From: CBDFKK01 sp965248815
Lineage (GTDB): Bacteria; Pseudomonadota; Alphaproteobacteria; SMXP01
Direction: 5' to 3'
Assembly: GCA_965248815.1 (NCBI GenBank)
Contig: CBDFKK010000006.1
Span: 303,169 to 367,168 of the forward strand
DNA length: 64,000 nucleotides
Shown here: positions 9,185 through 18,033 of the stretch, piece after piece
Layout of the letters: every line of letters starts with the position of its first letter
Numbering within the stretch: the stretch's first letter is position 1
The notes under the pieces: model-generated
Databases searched by the model: none
What the model saw: the letters and a program-made list of their open reading frames with translations, nothing else
Told to the model about the DNA's origin: nothing
Program-made: the position numbers and the translations under genes

Positions 9185-10198
9185 ATGGACGACTTCAAAA
9201 AGCTTATCGCCCTTGCTGCCGACGGCACTGATCTAACGAGAGAGCAATCCTCGCAGGCATTCGAATACATGATGACGGGCGCCGCGACGCCGAGCCAAAT
9301 TGGCGGCTTTCTTATGGCTTTGCGCGTCAAAGGAGAAACGGTCGACGAAATCACCGGCGGCGTGCAAGTCATGAGAGAAAAGGCGATGACTGTAGCGGCG
9401 CCAAAGGGTGCGCTTGATACATGCGGCACGGGAGGCGATGCGTCCGGTACACTGAACATCTCCACGGCGGCCGCCTTTGTCGTCGCCGGATGCGGCGTGC
9501 CGATCGCAAAACACGGTAACAAAGCGCAATCCTCGCTTTCAGGATCGGCAGATGTCTTGGTCAAGCTCGGGGTCAAGCTCGATATCGGCGCTGAGGCAAT
9601 CTCCCGCTGCATTAGCGACGCGGGCCTGGGCTTCATGATGGCGCCGTTTCACCACTCGGCCATGAAACATGTCGGTCCTATTCGCGCTGAACTTGGCACC
9701 CGCACGATCTTCAATCTGATGGGCCCATTGGCCAACCCAGCCGGCGCGCGACGACAGCTCATCGGCGTATTTGCTAAACGCTGGCTGAAGCCTCTTGCAG
9801 AAGTACTTCACAGTCTGGGGTCGACCCGCGTCTGGGTCGTGCATGGCTCCGATGGTCTTGATGAAATAACAACGACAGGACCGTCATCGGTCGCTTCATT
9901 GGACGCTGGCAAAATTGAAATGTTTGAGGTCTCTCCGGAGGAAGCTGGTTTACAACGCGCCTCCCTCGATACACTCAAAGGAGCTGACGCTGACTACAAT
10001 GCCCAAAAGCTTCGCGCGCTCTTGGAAGGAGAGACCGGCCCCTATCGCGATATCGTTTTGCTGAACAGCGCAGCAGCGCTCATTGTCGCTGGTAAAGTCA
10101 GCACTCTGGCTGCTGGCGTTGACATGGCAGCTGCCGCTCTCGACCAAAGTCACGCGCTCGACGTGCTGACCAAGCTCGTTGAAATCTCGAACGGATAG
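9185..10198 (+). CDS. trpD: Anthranilate phosphoribosyltransferase
   Basis: Transfers phosphoribose from PRPP to anthranilate, the second step of tryptophan synthesis. The 337-residue protein shows the PRPP-binding GTGGDASGTLNIST, the KHGNKAQSS loop, the anthranilate-site stretch HHSAMKHVGPIRAELGTRTIFN and ARRQLIGVF. The length is normal for the family. It starts 4 bp after trpG and ends 5 bp before trpC. Confidence 0.97.
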   Translation: MDDFKKLIALAADGTDLTREQSSQAFEYMMTGAATPSQIGGFLMALRVKGETVDEITGGVQVMREKAMTVAAPKGALDTCGTGGDASGTLNISTAAAFVVAGCGVPIAKHGNKAQSSLSGSADVLVKLGVKLDIGAEAISRCISDAGLGFMMAPFHHSAMKHVGPIRAELGTRTIFNLMGPLANPAGARRQLIGVFAKRWLKPLAEVLHSLGSTRVWVVHGSDGLDEITTTGPSSVASLDAGKIEMFEVSPEEAGLQRASLDTLKGADADYNAQKLRALLEGETGPYRDIVLLNSAAALIVAGKVSTLAAGVDMAAAALDQSHALDVLTKLVEISNG

Positions 10199-10203
10199 CG
10201 ACA

Positions 10204-11004
10204 ATGCCAACGATATTGGACGAGATTTCGGCATACAAGTTGAAAGAGATTAAGGCGAACAAGGCTGCCCACTCTCTTTCAGAAATGGAGTCAAGCGCTC
10301 GATCCGCTTCGGCGCCGCGCGGCTTCCATCAAGCACTCATGTCGGCCAAGAAAACCCGCGGATATGGGTTGATCTGCGAAATTAAAAAGGCAAGCCCGTC
10401 CAAGGGCCTCATTCGGTCCGATTTTGATCCGCCGTCACTCGCGCGCGCCTATGAGGCAGGCGGTGCAACATGCCTGTCGGTCCTGACAGATACCCCGAGC
10501 TTTCAGGGGCGAGATAGCTATTTGACAGAAGCGCGCGATGCAGTTGCCCTGCCCGTTCTCAGAAAAGACTTCATGTTCGACCCCTATCAGGTTGTCGAAG
10601 CAAGAGCTTTAGAGGCGGACTGCATCTTGATTATTATGGTCGCCGTTTCGGAAACCCAAGCCGCAGAGCTCCACGATTGCGCCCAGGAATGGGAGATGGA
10701 CGTGCTATTGGAAGTCCACAGCCCCGAAGAATTGGAGCGGGCCCTTAGATTATCAAGCCCCCTCATCGGGATAAATAATCGCAATCTCAATACGTTTGAG
10801 ACTAAACTTGAAGTGTCGCAGCAATTGGCACCCCTGGTTCCGGGTGATCGGATGGCGATCTCCGAGAGCGGCCTTTCGACCGCTGAAGATATCGAGCAGC
10901 TATTGAATGTCGGAATTGCAGCATTTCTGATCGGGGAAAGTCTTATGCGAATGCCGGATGTGGAAGCGGCCACGAGAAACCTCTTGGCAGCGCTGCCAAA
11001 TTAA
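10204..11004 (+). CDS. trpC: Indole-3-glycerol phosphate synthase
   Basis: Closes the indole ring, forming indole-3-glycerol phosphate. The 266-residue TIM barrel has the catalytic-lysine motif EIKKASPSKG, the catalytic LRKDFMFDPYQ, GINNRNLNTF and the phosphate-binding ISESG and LIGESLM. It is monofunctional, with no fused TrpF. The trpF, trpB and trpA genes are not in the window. Confidence 0.97.
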   Translation: MPTILDEISAYKLKEIKANKAAHSLSEMESSARSASAPRGFHQALMSAKKTRGYGLICEIKKASPSKGLIRSDFDPPSLARAYEAGGATCLSVLTDTPSFQGRDSYLTEARDAVALPVLRKDFMFDPYQVVEARALEADCILIIMVAVSETQAAELHDCAQEWEMDVLLEVHSPEELERALRLSSPLIGINNRNLNTFETKLEVSQQLAPLVPGDRMAISESGLSTAEDIEQLLNVGIAAFLIGESLMRMPDVEAATRNLLAALPN

Positions 11005-11023
11005 ATGGGATGATTGAACCATC

Positions 11024-11533
11024 GTGTCGAAGCTAAGCCACATCGATCCATCCGGCCGGGCTACCATGGTCGATGTCACCAGCAAGAGCGAATCAGAGCG
11101 AGTGGCCGTTGCAGCGGGATCCATCCGCATGAAACCCGAAACCCTAAAACTCGTCATGCAAGCCGGACTCAAGAAAGGCGATGTGATTGGCGTGTCACGT
11201 TTGGCCGGAATAATGGCCGCCAAGAAAACACCCGAGTTAATCCCCCTATGTCACCCCCTCTCCCTTTCGGGAATCGAAGTCGAATTGGAACCCGATCTTG
11301 ATCGTAGCGCGATCAACATTCGCGCTACCGTCAAAGTGACTGGCAAAACCGGTGTCGAAATGGAAGCGCTGACGGCAGTCTCGGTTGCGGCGCTTACGGT
11401 TTACGACATGGCGAAGGCCGTCGACAGAGATATGGAAATCGACTCCATACGATTGGTTGAAAAGAGCGGCGGCAAGTCGGGCAGCTACTCGCGTGAGTCT
11501 GACGGTCATTCTAAATCGACCAAGAGCAAGTAA
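11024..11533 (+). CDS. moaC: Cyclic pyranopterin monophosphate synthase
   Basis: Acts in the first stage of molybdenum cofactor synthesis, forming cyclic pyranopterin monophosphate together with MoaA. The 169-residue protein starts with GTG and shows the conserved LIPLCHPLSLSGIEV and EMEALTAVSVAALTVYDM, with the catalytic Lys and Asp of MAKAVDRDM. The C-terminal tail (SGGKSGSYSRESDGHSKS) is hydrophilic and variable. It lies 19 bp after trpC and 9 bp before moeA, an arrangement common in alphaproteobacteria. Confidence 0.96.
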   Translation: MSKLSHIDPSGRATMVDVTSKSESERVAVAAGSIRMKPETLKLVMQAGLKKGDVIGVSRLAGIMAAKKTPELIPLCHPLSLSGIEVELEPDLDRSAINIRATVKVTGKTGVEMEALTAVSVAALTVYDMAKAVDRDMEIDSIRLVEKSGGKSGSYSRESDGHSKSTKSK

Positions 11534-11542
11534 GACACTGCG

Positions 11543-12745
11543 ATGATCTCCGTCGACGAAGCTCTAGAACGCATACTGACGAATATCGATCAGTTGCCGT
11601 CCGAAACAGTCAGCTTGCCGGCGGGACCTGGGCGCGTGCTGGCCCGAGACCATATGGCACGCCGCAGTCAGCCGCCGTGCGATGTCTCAGCAATGGATGG
11701 TTATGCGGTGCGTGCGGCAGATGTTGCCAAAGCGTCGACAATTCTCAAGCTCGTCGGCGAGTCGGCCGCAGGCTCGACGTATGGGAGAAAGCTCGGCGTC
11801 GGCGAAACAGTTCGTATCTTCACAGGCGCAGCTGTTCCTACAGGTGCCGACGCTGTCGTAATTCAAGAAGACGTGAATGCGCTCGACAATCGCCGGATTG
11901 AGTTTCAGGAGAGGGCTGAACGCGGCCGTCACATTCGCCGCAAGGGTATCGACTTCTTGGATGGCGATGCGGGACTACGCCAGGGCCAAATGCTCACGGC
12001 CCGTGATCTGGGGCTTGCGGCATCAATGGATCTGCCCTGGCTGGAGGTTACGCGCAAACCCAAAATAGCCATTTTGGCGACGGGCGATGAGTTAACATTT
12101 CCGGGCGACTTGTCATCTCCCAATCAAATCATTTCATCGAGTCCTTATGCCCTTGGTGCTTATATTGATCAGTGGGGCGGTGGCGCCACCCAGCTGGGGA
12201 TCGCCCGCGACAACGAGCAGAGTTTAAAGCGAGCCGCAGAAAGTGCGCGGGGAACTGATCTGCTTGTCACCATTGGTGGAGCTTCCGTTGGCGATCATGA
12301 TTTGGTACGCGATGTTCTTCGCGACATGGGTATGAAACTCGAATTTTGGAGAGTGGCTATGCGTCCCGGAAAGCCCATGATGTTTGGTGACATCAACGGC
12401 GTTCCGCTTTTAGGTTTACCCGGCAACCCAGTTTCATGTTTGGTTTGTGCGCTTTTATTTTTGAAACCGATTGTCGCGAGTATGTTGGGTCAAGCCAGAG
12501 TCAAACTATCTGACTTGCTAGAACCGGCCAGGCTTGGAAAAGATTTACCGGCGAATGGCAAACGCCAAGACTATATGCGCGCGACACTTGAGCGCGCCAC
12601 CGACGGTGATCTCGTCGCAACGCCGTTCGACCTTCAAGATAGCTCGGTCATGTCCCTCATGGCCGCCGCAAGCTGCCTCATCGTCCGCCCGCCTTTCGCA
12701 AGTGAGGCCCGACAGGGAGACTCGGTCGACTTTTTGCGGTTATAG
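11543..12745 (+). CDS. moeA: Molybdopterin molybdenumtransferase
   Basis: Inserts molybdate into adenylylated molybdopterin. The 400-residue protein has CDVSAMDGYAV near the N-terminus, the MoCF-binding GGASVGDHDLVRDVL, the conserved RPGKPMMFG and LPGNPVSC, and a C-terminal beta-barrel domain. It is the last gene of the trpG-moeA cluster; lexA follows after 135 bp with its own promoter. Confidence 0.96.
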   Translation: MISVDEALERILTNIDQLPSETVSLPAGPGRVLARDHMARRSQPPCDVSAMDGYAVRAADVAKASTILKLVGESAAGSTYGRKLGVGETVRIFTGAAVPTGADAVVIQEDVNALDNRRIEFQERAERGRHIRRKGIDFLDGDAGLRQGQMLTARDLGLAASMDLPWLEVTRKPKIAILATGDELTFPGDLSSPNQIISSSPYALGAYIDQWGGGATQLGIARDNEQSLKRAAESARGTDLLVTIGGASVGDHDLVRDVLRDMGMKLEFWRVAMRPGKPMMFGDINGVPLLGLPGNPVSCLVCALLFLKPIVASMLGQARVKLSDLLEPARLGKDLPANGKRQDYMRATLERATDGDLVATPFDLQDSSVMSLMAAASCLIVRPPFASEARQGDSVDFLRL

Positions 12746-12804
12746 GCAAGTCTCAAAACGAATCATCTCATGGCAAAGTGTTAACCTTTAGGGTAAACTT
12801 CGCC

Positions 12805-12859
12805 TTGACGGCAGATGAGAACTAAACTAGAACAGATTTCAAATGTTAGCACTTTGTTC
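12805..12859 (+). promoter_or_regulatory. lexA promoter with LexA (SOS) operators
   Basis: TTGACG (12805-12810) and TAGAAC (12828-12833) form -35 and -10 elements with a 17-bp spacer. A perfect alphaproteobacterial LexA box, GAAC-N7-GAAC (the complement of GTTC-N7-GTTC), covers 12819-12833 and so overlaps the -10. A second, one-mismatch box GTTA-N7-GTTC lies at 12845-12859, just downstream of the expected transcription start. This is the arrangement expected for LexA autoregulation. Confidence 0.8.
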
Positions 12860-12880
12860 TAGAAGATCGGGAGCGGCTGG

Positions 12881-13597
12881 ATGCTGACGCGCAAACAACA
12901 TGAATTGTTGATGTTTATTCACGAGCGCATCCGGGAATCCGGCGTGTCGCCGTCGTTTGACGAAATGAAGGATGCCCTGGGCCTCAAGTCTAAATCCGGC
13001 ATTCACCGCTTGATTACAGCCCTTGAAGAGCGAGGATTTATCAAACGCCTTGCCCATCGGGCCCGAGCGCTGGAAATTATACGCCTGCCTGACGATACGC
13101 TCGCCGGCCGCGGCTCTATGGTACGCGATCGGCCGAAAGGCTTTTCACCCAGCGTCATCGAAGGCTCACGTGGTAAGCAAGTCGAAGTACCCGTCGCCAA
13201 CGGCAACGACGATCACGCAGTCGACGTGCCGATGCTAGGGCGGATTGCCGCCGGTACCCCAATTGAGGCATTACAGAACAACACCCACAATGTCAGTGTT
13301 CCCATGGAGATGATGGCAACGGGGGATCATTACGCCTTGGAAGTTCAAGGCGATTCAATGATTCAAGCGGGCATTTTGGATGGCGATGTGGTTGTCATTC
13401 AGCGCAGTGACACGGCCACCAATGGCGATATCGTTGTCGCTTTGGTTGACAGCAATGAAGCCACGCTGAAACGCCTGAGAAAGCGCGGCGAGACAGTCGC
13501 GCTGGAGGCCGCAAATCCGGCGTACGAAACACGTATTTTTGGGCCTGACCGGGTGCAAGTTCAAGGGCGCTTAGTGGGACTGCTTCGGCGTTACTAG
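12881..13597 (+). CDS. lexA: LexA repressor
   Basis: SOS-response repressor, inactivated by RecA-stimulated self-cleavage. The 238-residue protein has an N-terminal winged helix (about residues 1-66), a linker longer than in E. coli as is usual in alphaproteobacteria, the Ala124-Gly125 cleavage bond in RIAAGTPIEA, the nucleophile Ser159 in QGDSM and the general base Lys197 in EATLKRLR. Its stop codon overlaps that of comEC on the other strand through the palindrome CTAG at 13594-13597, so the two genes converge with no spacer. Confidence 0.97.
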   Translation: MLTRKQHELLMFIHERIRESGVSPSFDEMKDALGLKSKSGIHRLITALEERGFIKRLAHRARALEIIRLPDDTLAGRGSMVRDRPKGFSPSVIEGSRGKQVEVPVANGNDDHAVDVPMLGRIAAGTPIEALQNNTHNVSVPMEMMATGDHYALEVQGDSMIQAGILDGDVVVIQRSDTATNGDIVVALVDSNEATLKRLRKRGETVALEAANPAYETRIFGPDRVQVQGRLVGLLRRY

Positions 13598-14375
13598 CGC
13601 ACGGCAGTGATTGACGCTCGAGGGGCCTGGGCTTGCTGATTTTGGATTTGCCTGGCGTCCTTGCTCTCAGCACTCCTGAGCAGTTTCAAACTTTCCCGAA
13701 ACGATGACCATGGTCTGCTTCCGCGCCGGTCTGCAGCACTTACCACCCGTGGACCACCCTGCTCAAACCAAACCGCATGTGCTCCTTCTTGCTGTAAATC
13801 ATAACGGTCGATGACTATTGCATAACGGCGGCACGATCGTTCTTGGGACTTAGGAATAGGCACGCTGGCAACAATGAAATCAGCACGCTGACAATCTTCG
13901 GCAAAGGCACGGGGGTCTGTAACAAAGGCAACGATGGGCCGGCCAGGATCGACCGTGATGCATCCGAGCACATCGCATCTGTAGAGGCGCGATCGGGCAT
14001 CGGACTGATCATGATCCGGTAAAAGCCCTTCGCCTTGAAGCCATCGTGAAACGGCGAAGCGCGCTTTGCGATCTGACAACGCAAGAAGGTCTCCCGTCGA
14101 TGAGCGAACCGCGAGATTCGAACCGTCACGATCGACGAGCATGTAGGGTCGCTCATAGCTGACGGCACTGCCGATGCCAACCAAAATCAAGCCCACTCCT
14201 GCATAGCGCCAACTCTGTCGCCACAGCGCAAGCCACAGGCCGCCCATCAATATCAATAACAAGGCATATTGCGGCCATGCCGGTGCTGCCATTTCGGAGC
14301 CGGACCAAGTGGATACGGCTTCGGAGACCGAGATAACGAGCTCGATGCCCCATGCCATGGGTACTAGGGCCAATT

Positions 14376-14394
14376 GTTCAAGTCCGAGCGGGAC
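14376..14394. repeat. Target site duplication of IS copy A, left copy
   Basis: The 19-mer gttcaagtccgagcgggac directly abuts the left end of the element and is repeated exactly at 15908-15926. Deleting one copy with the element restores the comEC frame. Confidence 0.9.
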
Positions 14395-14468
14395 TGTCCG
14401 TCATCAGATAAATTGGAACAGATTTTGATTTGAGCTAGCGGAGTATATGGCTCATCTGTTGTATCAGT

Positions 14469-15449
14469 TTAAGCAGCGGCTTTGCTGTGTTGCAAGCGCC
14501 GATGCTCGATCGTTTTTCGCTTGATCCTTTCTCTTTGCAATAGAATGGTTTGGCCGCGCCCAAAGTAAACATCTGCGGGCGTGAGGTTTTGCAGACTCTC
14601 GTGATAGCGCTGGTGATTGTAGTGACCCACGAACTCATCGATCTGCGCTTCAAGATCGCCAGGTAGGTAATAGTTTTCCAGCAAGATGCGGTTCTTGAGC
14701 GTTTGATGCCAACGCTCGATTTTGCCTTGCGTTTGCGGATGATACGGCGCGCCGCGAACATGCCTCATGCCTTGATCATCCATCCAGTCAGCAAGATCGC
14801 CGGCAATATAACTTGAACCATTGTCAGATAGCAGACGCGGCTTGTGTGCGACATTTGCCTGATCGCAACCCGATGCCTCCAGAGCCATTTCCAACGTATC
14901 AGTGACGTCTTCAGCTCTCATCGTGGTGCACAGCTTCCACGCAATGATGTAGCGCGAGAAGTCATCAAGAATCGTAGAGAGATAAAACCAGCCCCAGCCG
15001 ATGACCTTGAGGTAGGTGAAGTCGGTCTGCCACATTTGATTTGGCGCCGTGGTCTTGTCGCGGAACTCATTGGCAGCCTTGATGACCACGAAGGCCGGGC
15101 TGGTAATCAGATCAAGAGCTTTGAGCAGGCGATACACTGAAGCTTCGGATACAAAATAGCTTTGCGTATCAGTGAACCGCACTGCCAACTCGCGCGGGCT
15201 CAGTTCCGGTTCCTGAAGAGCCATATCGACGATCCGCTCTCGAATATCATCGGGGATGCGGTTCCACACGCGTTTTGGCTTGGGAGACCGGTCTTCCAAT
15301 GCTTGTACGCCACCACGCAAATACCGGTCGTACCATCGGTAAAACGTCGTTGCCGGGATGCCGAGCTTGTCCAGCGTCCGCAGCACCGGGAGATGGGATC
15401 GCTCGACTAGGCGGATGATCTCGAGCTTCTCCGATGCGGGGTATCTCAT
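14469..15449 (-). CDS. IS3-type transposase OrfB, copy A
   Basis: The 326-residue DDE integrase-core protein provides catalysis for transposition. An N-terminal helix-turn-helix region (residues 1-60, TTFYRWYDRYLRGG) precedes the rve domain with catalytic Asp143 (WQTDFTYLK), Asp209 (LLSDNGSSYIA) and Glu245 (GKIERWHQ), spaced DD(35)E as in IS3. Its ATG overlaps the orfA stop (ATGA at 15446-15449), so it may be made by coupling or as an OrfAB fusion through a -1 shift. It appears intact. Confidence 0.93.
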   Translation of the reverse strand: MRYPASEKLEIIRLVERSHLPVLRTLDKLGIPATTFYRWYDRYLRGGVQALEDRSPKPKRVWNRIPDDIRERIVDMALQEPELSPRELAVRFTDTQSYFVSEASVYRLLKALDLITSPAFVVIKAANEFRDKTTAPNQMWQTDFTYLKVIGWGWFYLSTILDDFSRYIIAWKLCTTMRAEDVTDTLEMALEASGCDQANVAHKPRLLSDNGSSYIAGDLADWMDDQGMRHVRGAPYHPQTQGKIERWHQTLKNRILLENYYLPGDLEAQIDEFVGHYNHQRYHESLQNLTPADVYFGRGQTILLQRERIKRKTIEHRRLQHSKAAA

Positions 15450-15820
15450 GCGCCGTCTCCCCCATCCCCGATCATGCTTTTTTTAAGCAGCCGGTTCTCC
15501 AGCACCTGTTCGGCAAGCGCTTCCTTGAGGTCATGCCTCTCGCGGCGCAGGTCCTTGACCTCGCCCGAGGACGCCTGGCGGGCGGTATCCCCCGAAAGCC
15601 GCTTCTTGCCGGCTTCCAGGAACTCCTTCGACCAGCTGTAGTAGAGGCTCTCGGCGATCCCTTCCCGACGGCACAGCTCGGCGATGCTGTCCTCGCCGCG
15701 CAGGCCCGAGAGCACAATCCGGATCTTCTCTTCAGCTGAATATTGCTTGCGCGTCTTGCGCCGGATGTCCCGTACCGCCGTCTCGGCGCCGTCCTTCAAA
15801 CTCATGGATTTCTGGATCAT
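15446..15820 (-). CDS. IS3-type transposase OrfA, copy A
   Basis: The 124-residue DNA-binding protein has a helix-turn-helix (KQYSAEEKIRIVLSGLRGE to LYYSWSKEFL, about residues 26-68) and a leucine-zipper-like coiled coil (DLKEALAEQVLENRLLKKS, about residues 97-115), as in IS911/IS3 OrfA. An A7 run (T at 15478-15484 on the plus strand) within codons 113-115 is a likely -1 slip site. The -1 frame from there runs without a stop into orfB. Confidence 0.92.
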   Translation of the reverse strand: MIQKSMSLKDGAETAVRDIRRKTRKQYSAEEKIRIVLSGLRGEDSIAELCRREGIAESLYYSWSKEFLEAGKKRLSGDTARQASSGEVKDLRRERHDLKEALAEQVLENRLLKKSMIGDGGDGA

Positions 15821-15907
15821 CTGCGTTCCCTTCGGTCACGACGATGAGCCAGAAATCCTCCGTTACACAATCAACTCCATCTGTCCCACAGGCGCTGATG
15901 TCAGACA

Positions 15908-15926
15908 GTTCAAGTCCGAGCGGGAC
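15908..15926. repeat. Target site duplication of IS copy A, right copy
   Basis: Exact second copy of the 19-mer at 14376-14394, directly abutting the right end (...TCAGACA) of the element. Confidence 0.9.
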
Positions 15927-16512
15927 GAGCAAAAGCGCAAGCACGCCCATCGGCATGATCAAAAAGCCGACGAGAGGCACAGCTACTAAATTCGCCACGA
16001 TTCCTAACGTTGCAACTCTATTGAAGTGAAAGGCGGCGAACGGCGCGATCATGATCTCCGCGATTGCGGTCGTTGCAGCAAGACCAAACAAATACGCCAC
16101 GAATAACCGCCAAGGCGAAAACCCACGAGCCCAAGCCCAGCTTTCGCGATTGTTCGTCAAATAACGATCACGGCGCCATTCGTAAGTGGCAACCAGGCCA
16201 ATCACAGCGGCAAAAGACATTTGAAAGCTGACGTGCAATAGGCTTTCAGGTGTCGACAACAAGACGAACGTGGCAGCTATTGCCACATTTCGCATTGAAA
16301 CGGCGGGCCGGTCGACCATGATCGCCACAAACATGATCGAGATCATGATAAAGGCCCGCTGTGTTGATATCGACGCACCCGACACAAAGAGATAAAAAAG
16401 TGCGCCGATGAGGCCGGCCATCGCTGCCCATTTCTTTATCGGATAGTTTAGGGTAATGGGCTGAATCAGCGCTAGGCCAGCCCTCACCGCCACAAAGATC
16501 AAGCCGCCGACC

Positions 16513-16520
16513 AGTGTCAT
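16513..16520. repeat. Target site duplication of IS copy B, left copy
   Basis: The octamer agtgtcat abuts the left end of copy B and is repeated at 18034-18041. On the minus strand it supplies an ATG (atgacact) at the very start of the middle comEC fragment. Confidence 0.88.
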
Positions 16521-16594
16521 TGTCCGTCATCAGATAAATTGGAACAGATTTCGGTTTGAGCTAGCGGAGTATATGGCTCATCTGTTGTATCAGT

Positions 16595-17575
16595 TTAAGC
16601 AGCGGCTTTGCTGTGTTGCAAGCGCCGATGCTCGATCGTTTTTCGCTTGATCCTTTCTCTTTGCAATAGAATGGTTTGGCCGCGCCCAAAGTAAACATCT
16701 GCGGGCGTGAGGTTTTGCAGACTCTCGTGATAGCGCTGGTGATTGTAGTGACCCACGAACTCATCGATCTGCGCTTCAAGATCGCCAGGTAGGTAATAGT
16801 TTTCCAGCAAGATGCGGTTCTTGAGCGTTTGATGCCAACGCTCGATTTTGCCTTGCGTTTGCGGATGATACGGCGCGCCGCGAACATGCCTCATGCCTTG
16901 ATCATCCATCCAGTCAGCAAGATCGCCGGCAATATAACTTGAACCATTGTCAGATAGCAGACGCGGCTTGTGTGCGACATTTGCCTGATCGCAACCCGAT
17001 GCCTCCAGAGCCATTTCCAACGTATCAGTGACGTCTTCAGCTCTCATCGTGGTGCACAGCTTCCACGCAATGATGTAGCGCGAGAAGTCATCAAGAATCG
17101 TAGAGAGATAAAACCAGCCCCAGCCGATGACCTTGAGGTAGGTGAAGTCGGTCTGCCACATTTGATTTGGCGCCGTGGTCTTGTCGCGGAACTCATTGGC
17201 AGCCTTGATGACCACGAAGGCCGGGCTGGTAATCAGATCAAGAGCTTTGAGCAGGCGGTACACTGAAGCTTCGGATACAAAATAGCTTTGCGTATCAGTG
17301 AACCGCACTGCCAACTCGCGCGGGCTCAGTTCCGGTTCCTGAAGAGCCATATCGACGATCCGCTCTCGAATATCATCGGGGATGCGGTTCCACACGCGTT
17401 TTGGCTTGGGAGACCGGTCTTCCAATGCTTGTACGCCACCACGCAAATACCGGTCGTACCATCGGTAAAACGTCGTTGCCGGGATGCCGAGCTTGTCCAG
17501 CGTCCGCAGCACCGGGAGATGGGATCGCTCGACTAGGCGGATGATCTCGAGCTTCTCCGATGCGGGGTATCTCAT
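16595..17575 (-). CDS. IS3-type transposase OrfB, copy B
   Basis: Protein identical to OrfB of copy A (326 residues, same DDE triad at 143, 209 and 245). The single nucleotide difference inside the gene does not change the protein. The start again overlaps orfA by ATGA (17572-17575). Confidence 0.93.
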   Translation of the reverse strand: MRYPASEKLEIIRLVERSHLPVLRTLDKLGIPATTFYRWYDRYLRGGVQALEDRSPKPKRVWNRIPDDIRERIVDMALQEPELSPRELAVRFTDTQSYFVSEASVYRLLKALDLITSPAFVVIKAANEFRDKTTAPNQMWQTDFTYLKVIGWGWFYLSTILDDFSRYIIAWKLCTTMRAEDVTDTLEMALEASGCDQANVAHKPRLLSDNGSSYIAGDLADWMDDQGMRHVRGAPYHPQTQGKIERWHQTLKNRILLENYYLPGDLEAQIDEFVGHYNHQRYHESLQNLTPADVYFGRGQTILLQRERIKRKTIEHRRLQHSKAAA

Positions 17576-17946
17576 GCGCCGTCTCCCCCATCCCCGATCA
17601 TGCTTTTTTTAAGCAGCCGGTTCTCCAGCACCTGTTCGGCAAGCGCTTCCTTGAGGTCATGCCTCTCGCGGCGCAGGTCCTTGACCTCGCCCGAGGACGC
17701 CTGGCGGGCGGTATCCCCCGAAAGCCGCTTCTTGCCGGCTTCCAGGAACTCCTTCGACCAGCTGTAGTAGAGGCTCTCGGCGATCCCTTCCCGACGGCAC
17801 AGCTCGGCGATGCTGTCCTCGCCGCGCAGGCCCGAGAGCACAATCCGGATCTTCTCTTCAGCTGAATATTGCTTGCGCGTCTTGCGCCGGATGTCCCGTA
17901 CCGCCGTCTCGGCGCCGTCCTTCAAACTCATGGATTTCTGGATCAT
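17572..17946 (-). CDS. IS3-type transposase OrfA, copy B
   Basis: Protein identical to OrfA of copy A (124 residues), with the same A7 run at 17604-17610 near the end of the gene. A fused OrfAB transposase by -1 frameshifting is predicted from the frame relationship. Confidence 0.92.
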   Translation of the reverse strand: MIQKSMSLKDGAETAVRDIRRKTRKQYSAEEKIRIVLSGLRGEDSIAELCRREGIAESLYYSWSKEFLEAGKKRLSGDTARQASSGEVKDLRRERHDLKEALAEQVLENRLLKKSMIGDGGDGA

Positions 17947-18033
17947 CTGCGTTCCCTTCGGTCACGACGATGAGCCAGAAATCCTCCGTTACACAATCAA
18001 CTCCATCTGTCCCACAGGCGCTGATGTCAGACA

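Larger units (their letters stand above)
14395..15907 (-). mobile_element. IS3-type insertion sequence, copy A (1513 bp)
   Basis: The ends are TGT...ACA with an imperfect inverted repeat of about 29 bp (20 of 29 matching: TGTCCGTCATCAG at the left against TGTCTGACATCAG inward from the right). It carries orfA and orfB on the minus strand with a 4-bp overlap and an A7 run near the end of orfA, the classic IS3 layout. It is inserted in the 3' half of comEC in the same orientation as the gene. It differs from copy B at only three positions that I can see. The flanking duplication is 19 bp, long for IS3. Confidence 0.93.
16521..18033 (-). mobile_element. IS3-type insertion sequence, copy B (1513 bp)
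   Basis: Same length, ends and coding content as copy A, and in the same orientation, 613 bp away inside the same gene. Three substitutions relative to copy A were seen: two near the left end (about 16552-16555, tcgg against ttga) and one synonymous-looking change inside orfB (about 17257-17259, gcggta against gcgata). The near identity points to recent transposition. The flanking duplication is 8 bp. Confidence 0.93.

Noticed and set aside
15446..15484. OrfA/OrfB break read as a damaging frameshift in the transposase
   Set aside because: The same overlap and A7 run are present in both copies and match the normal two-frame layout of IS3 elements.
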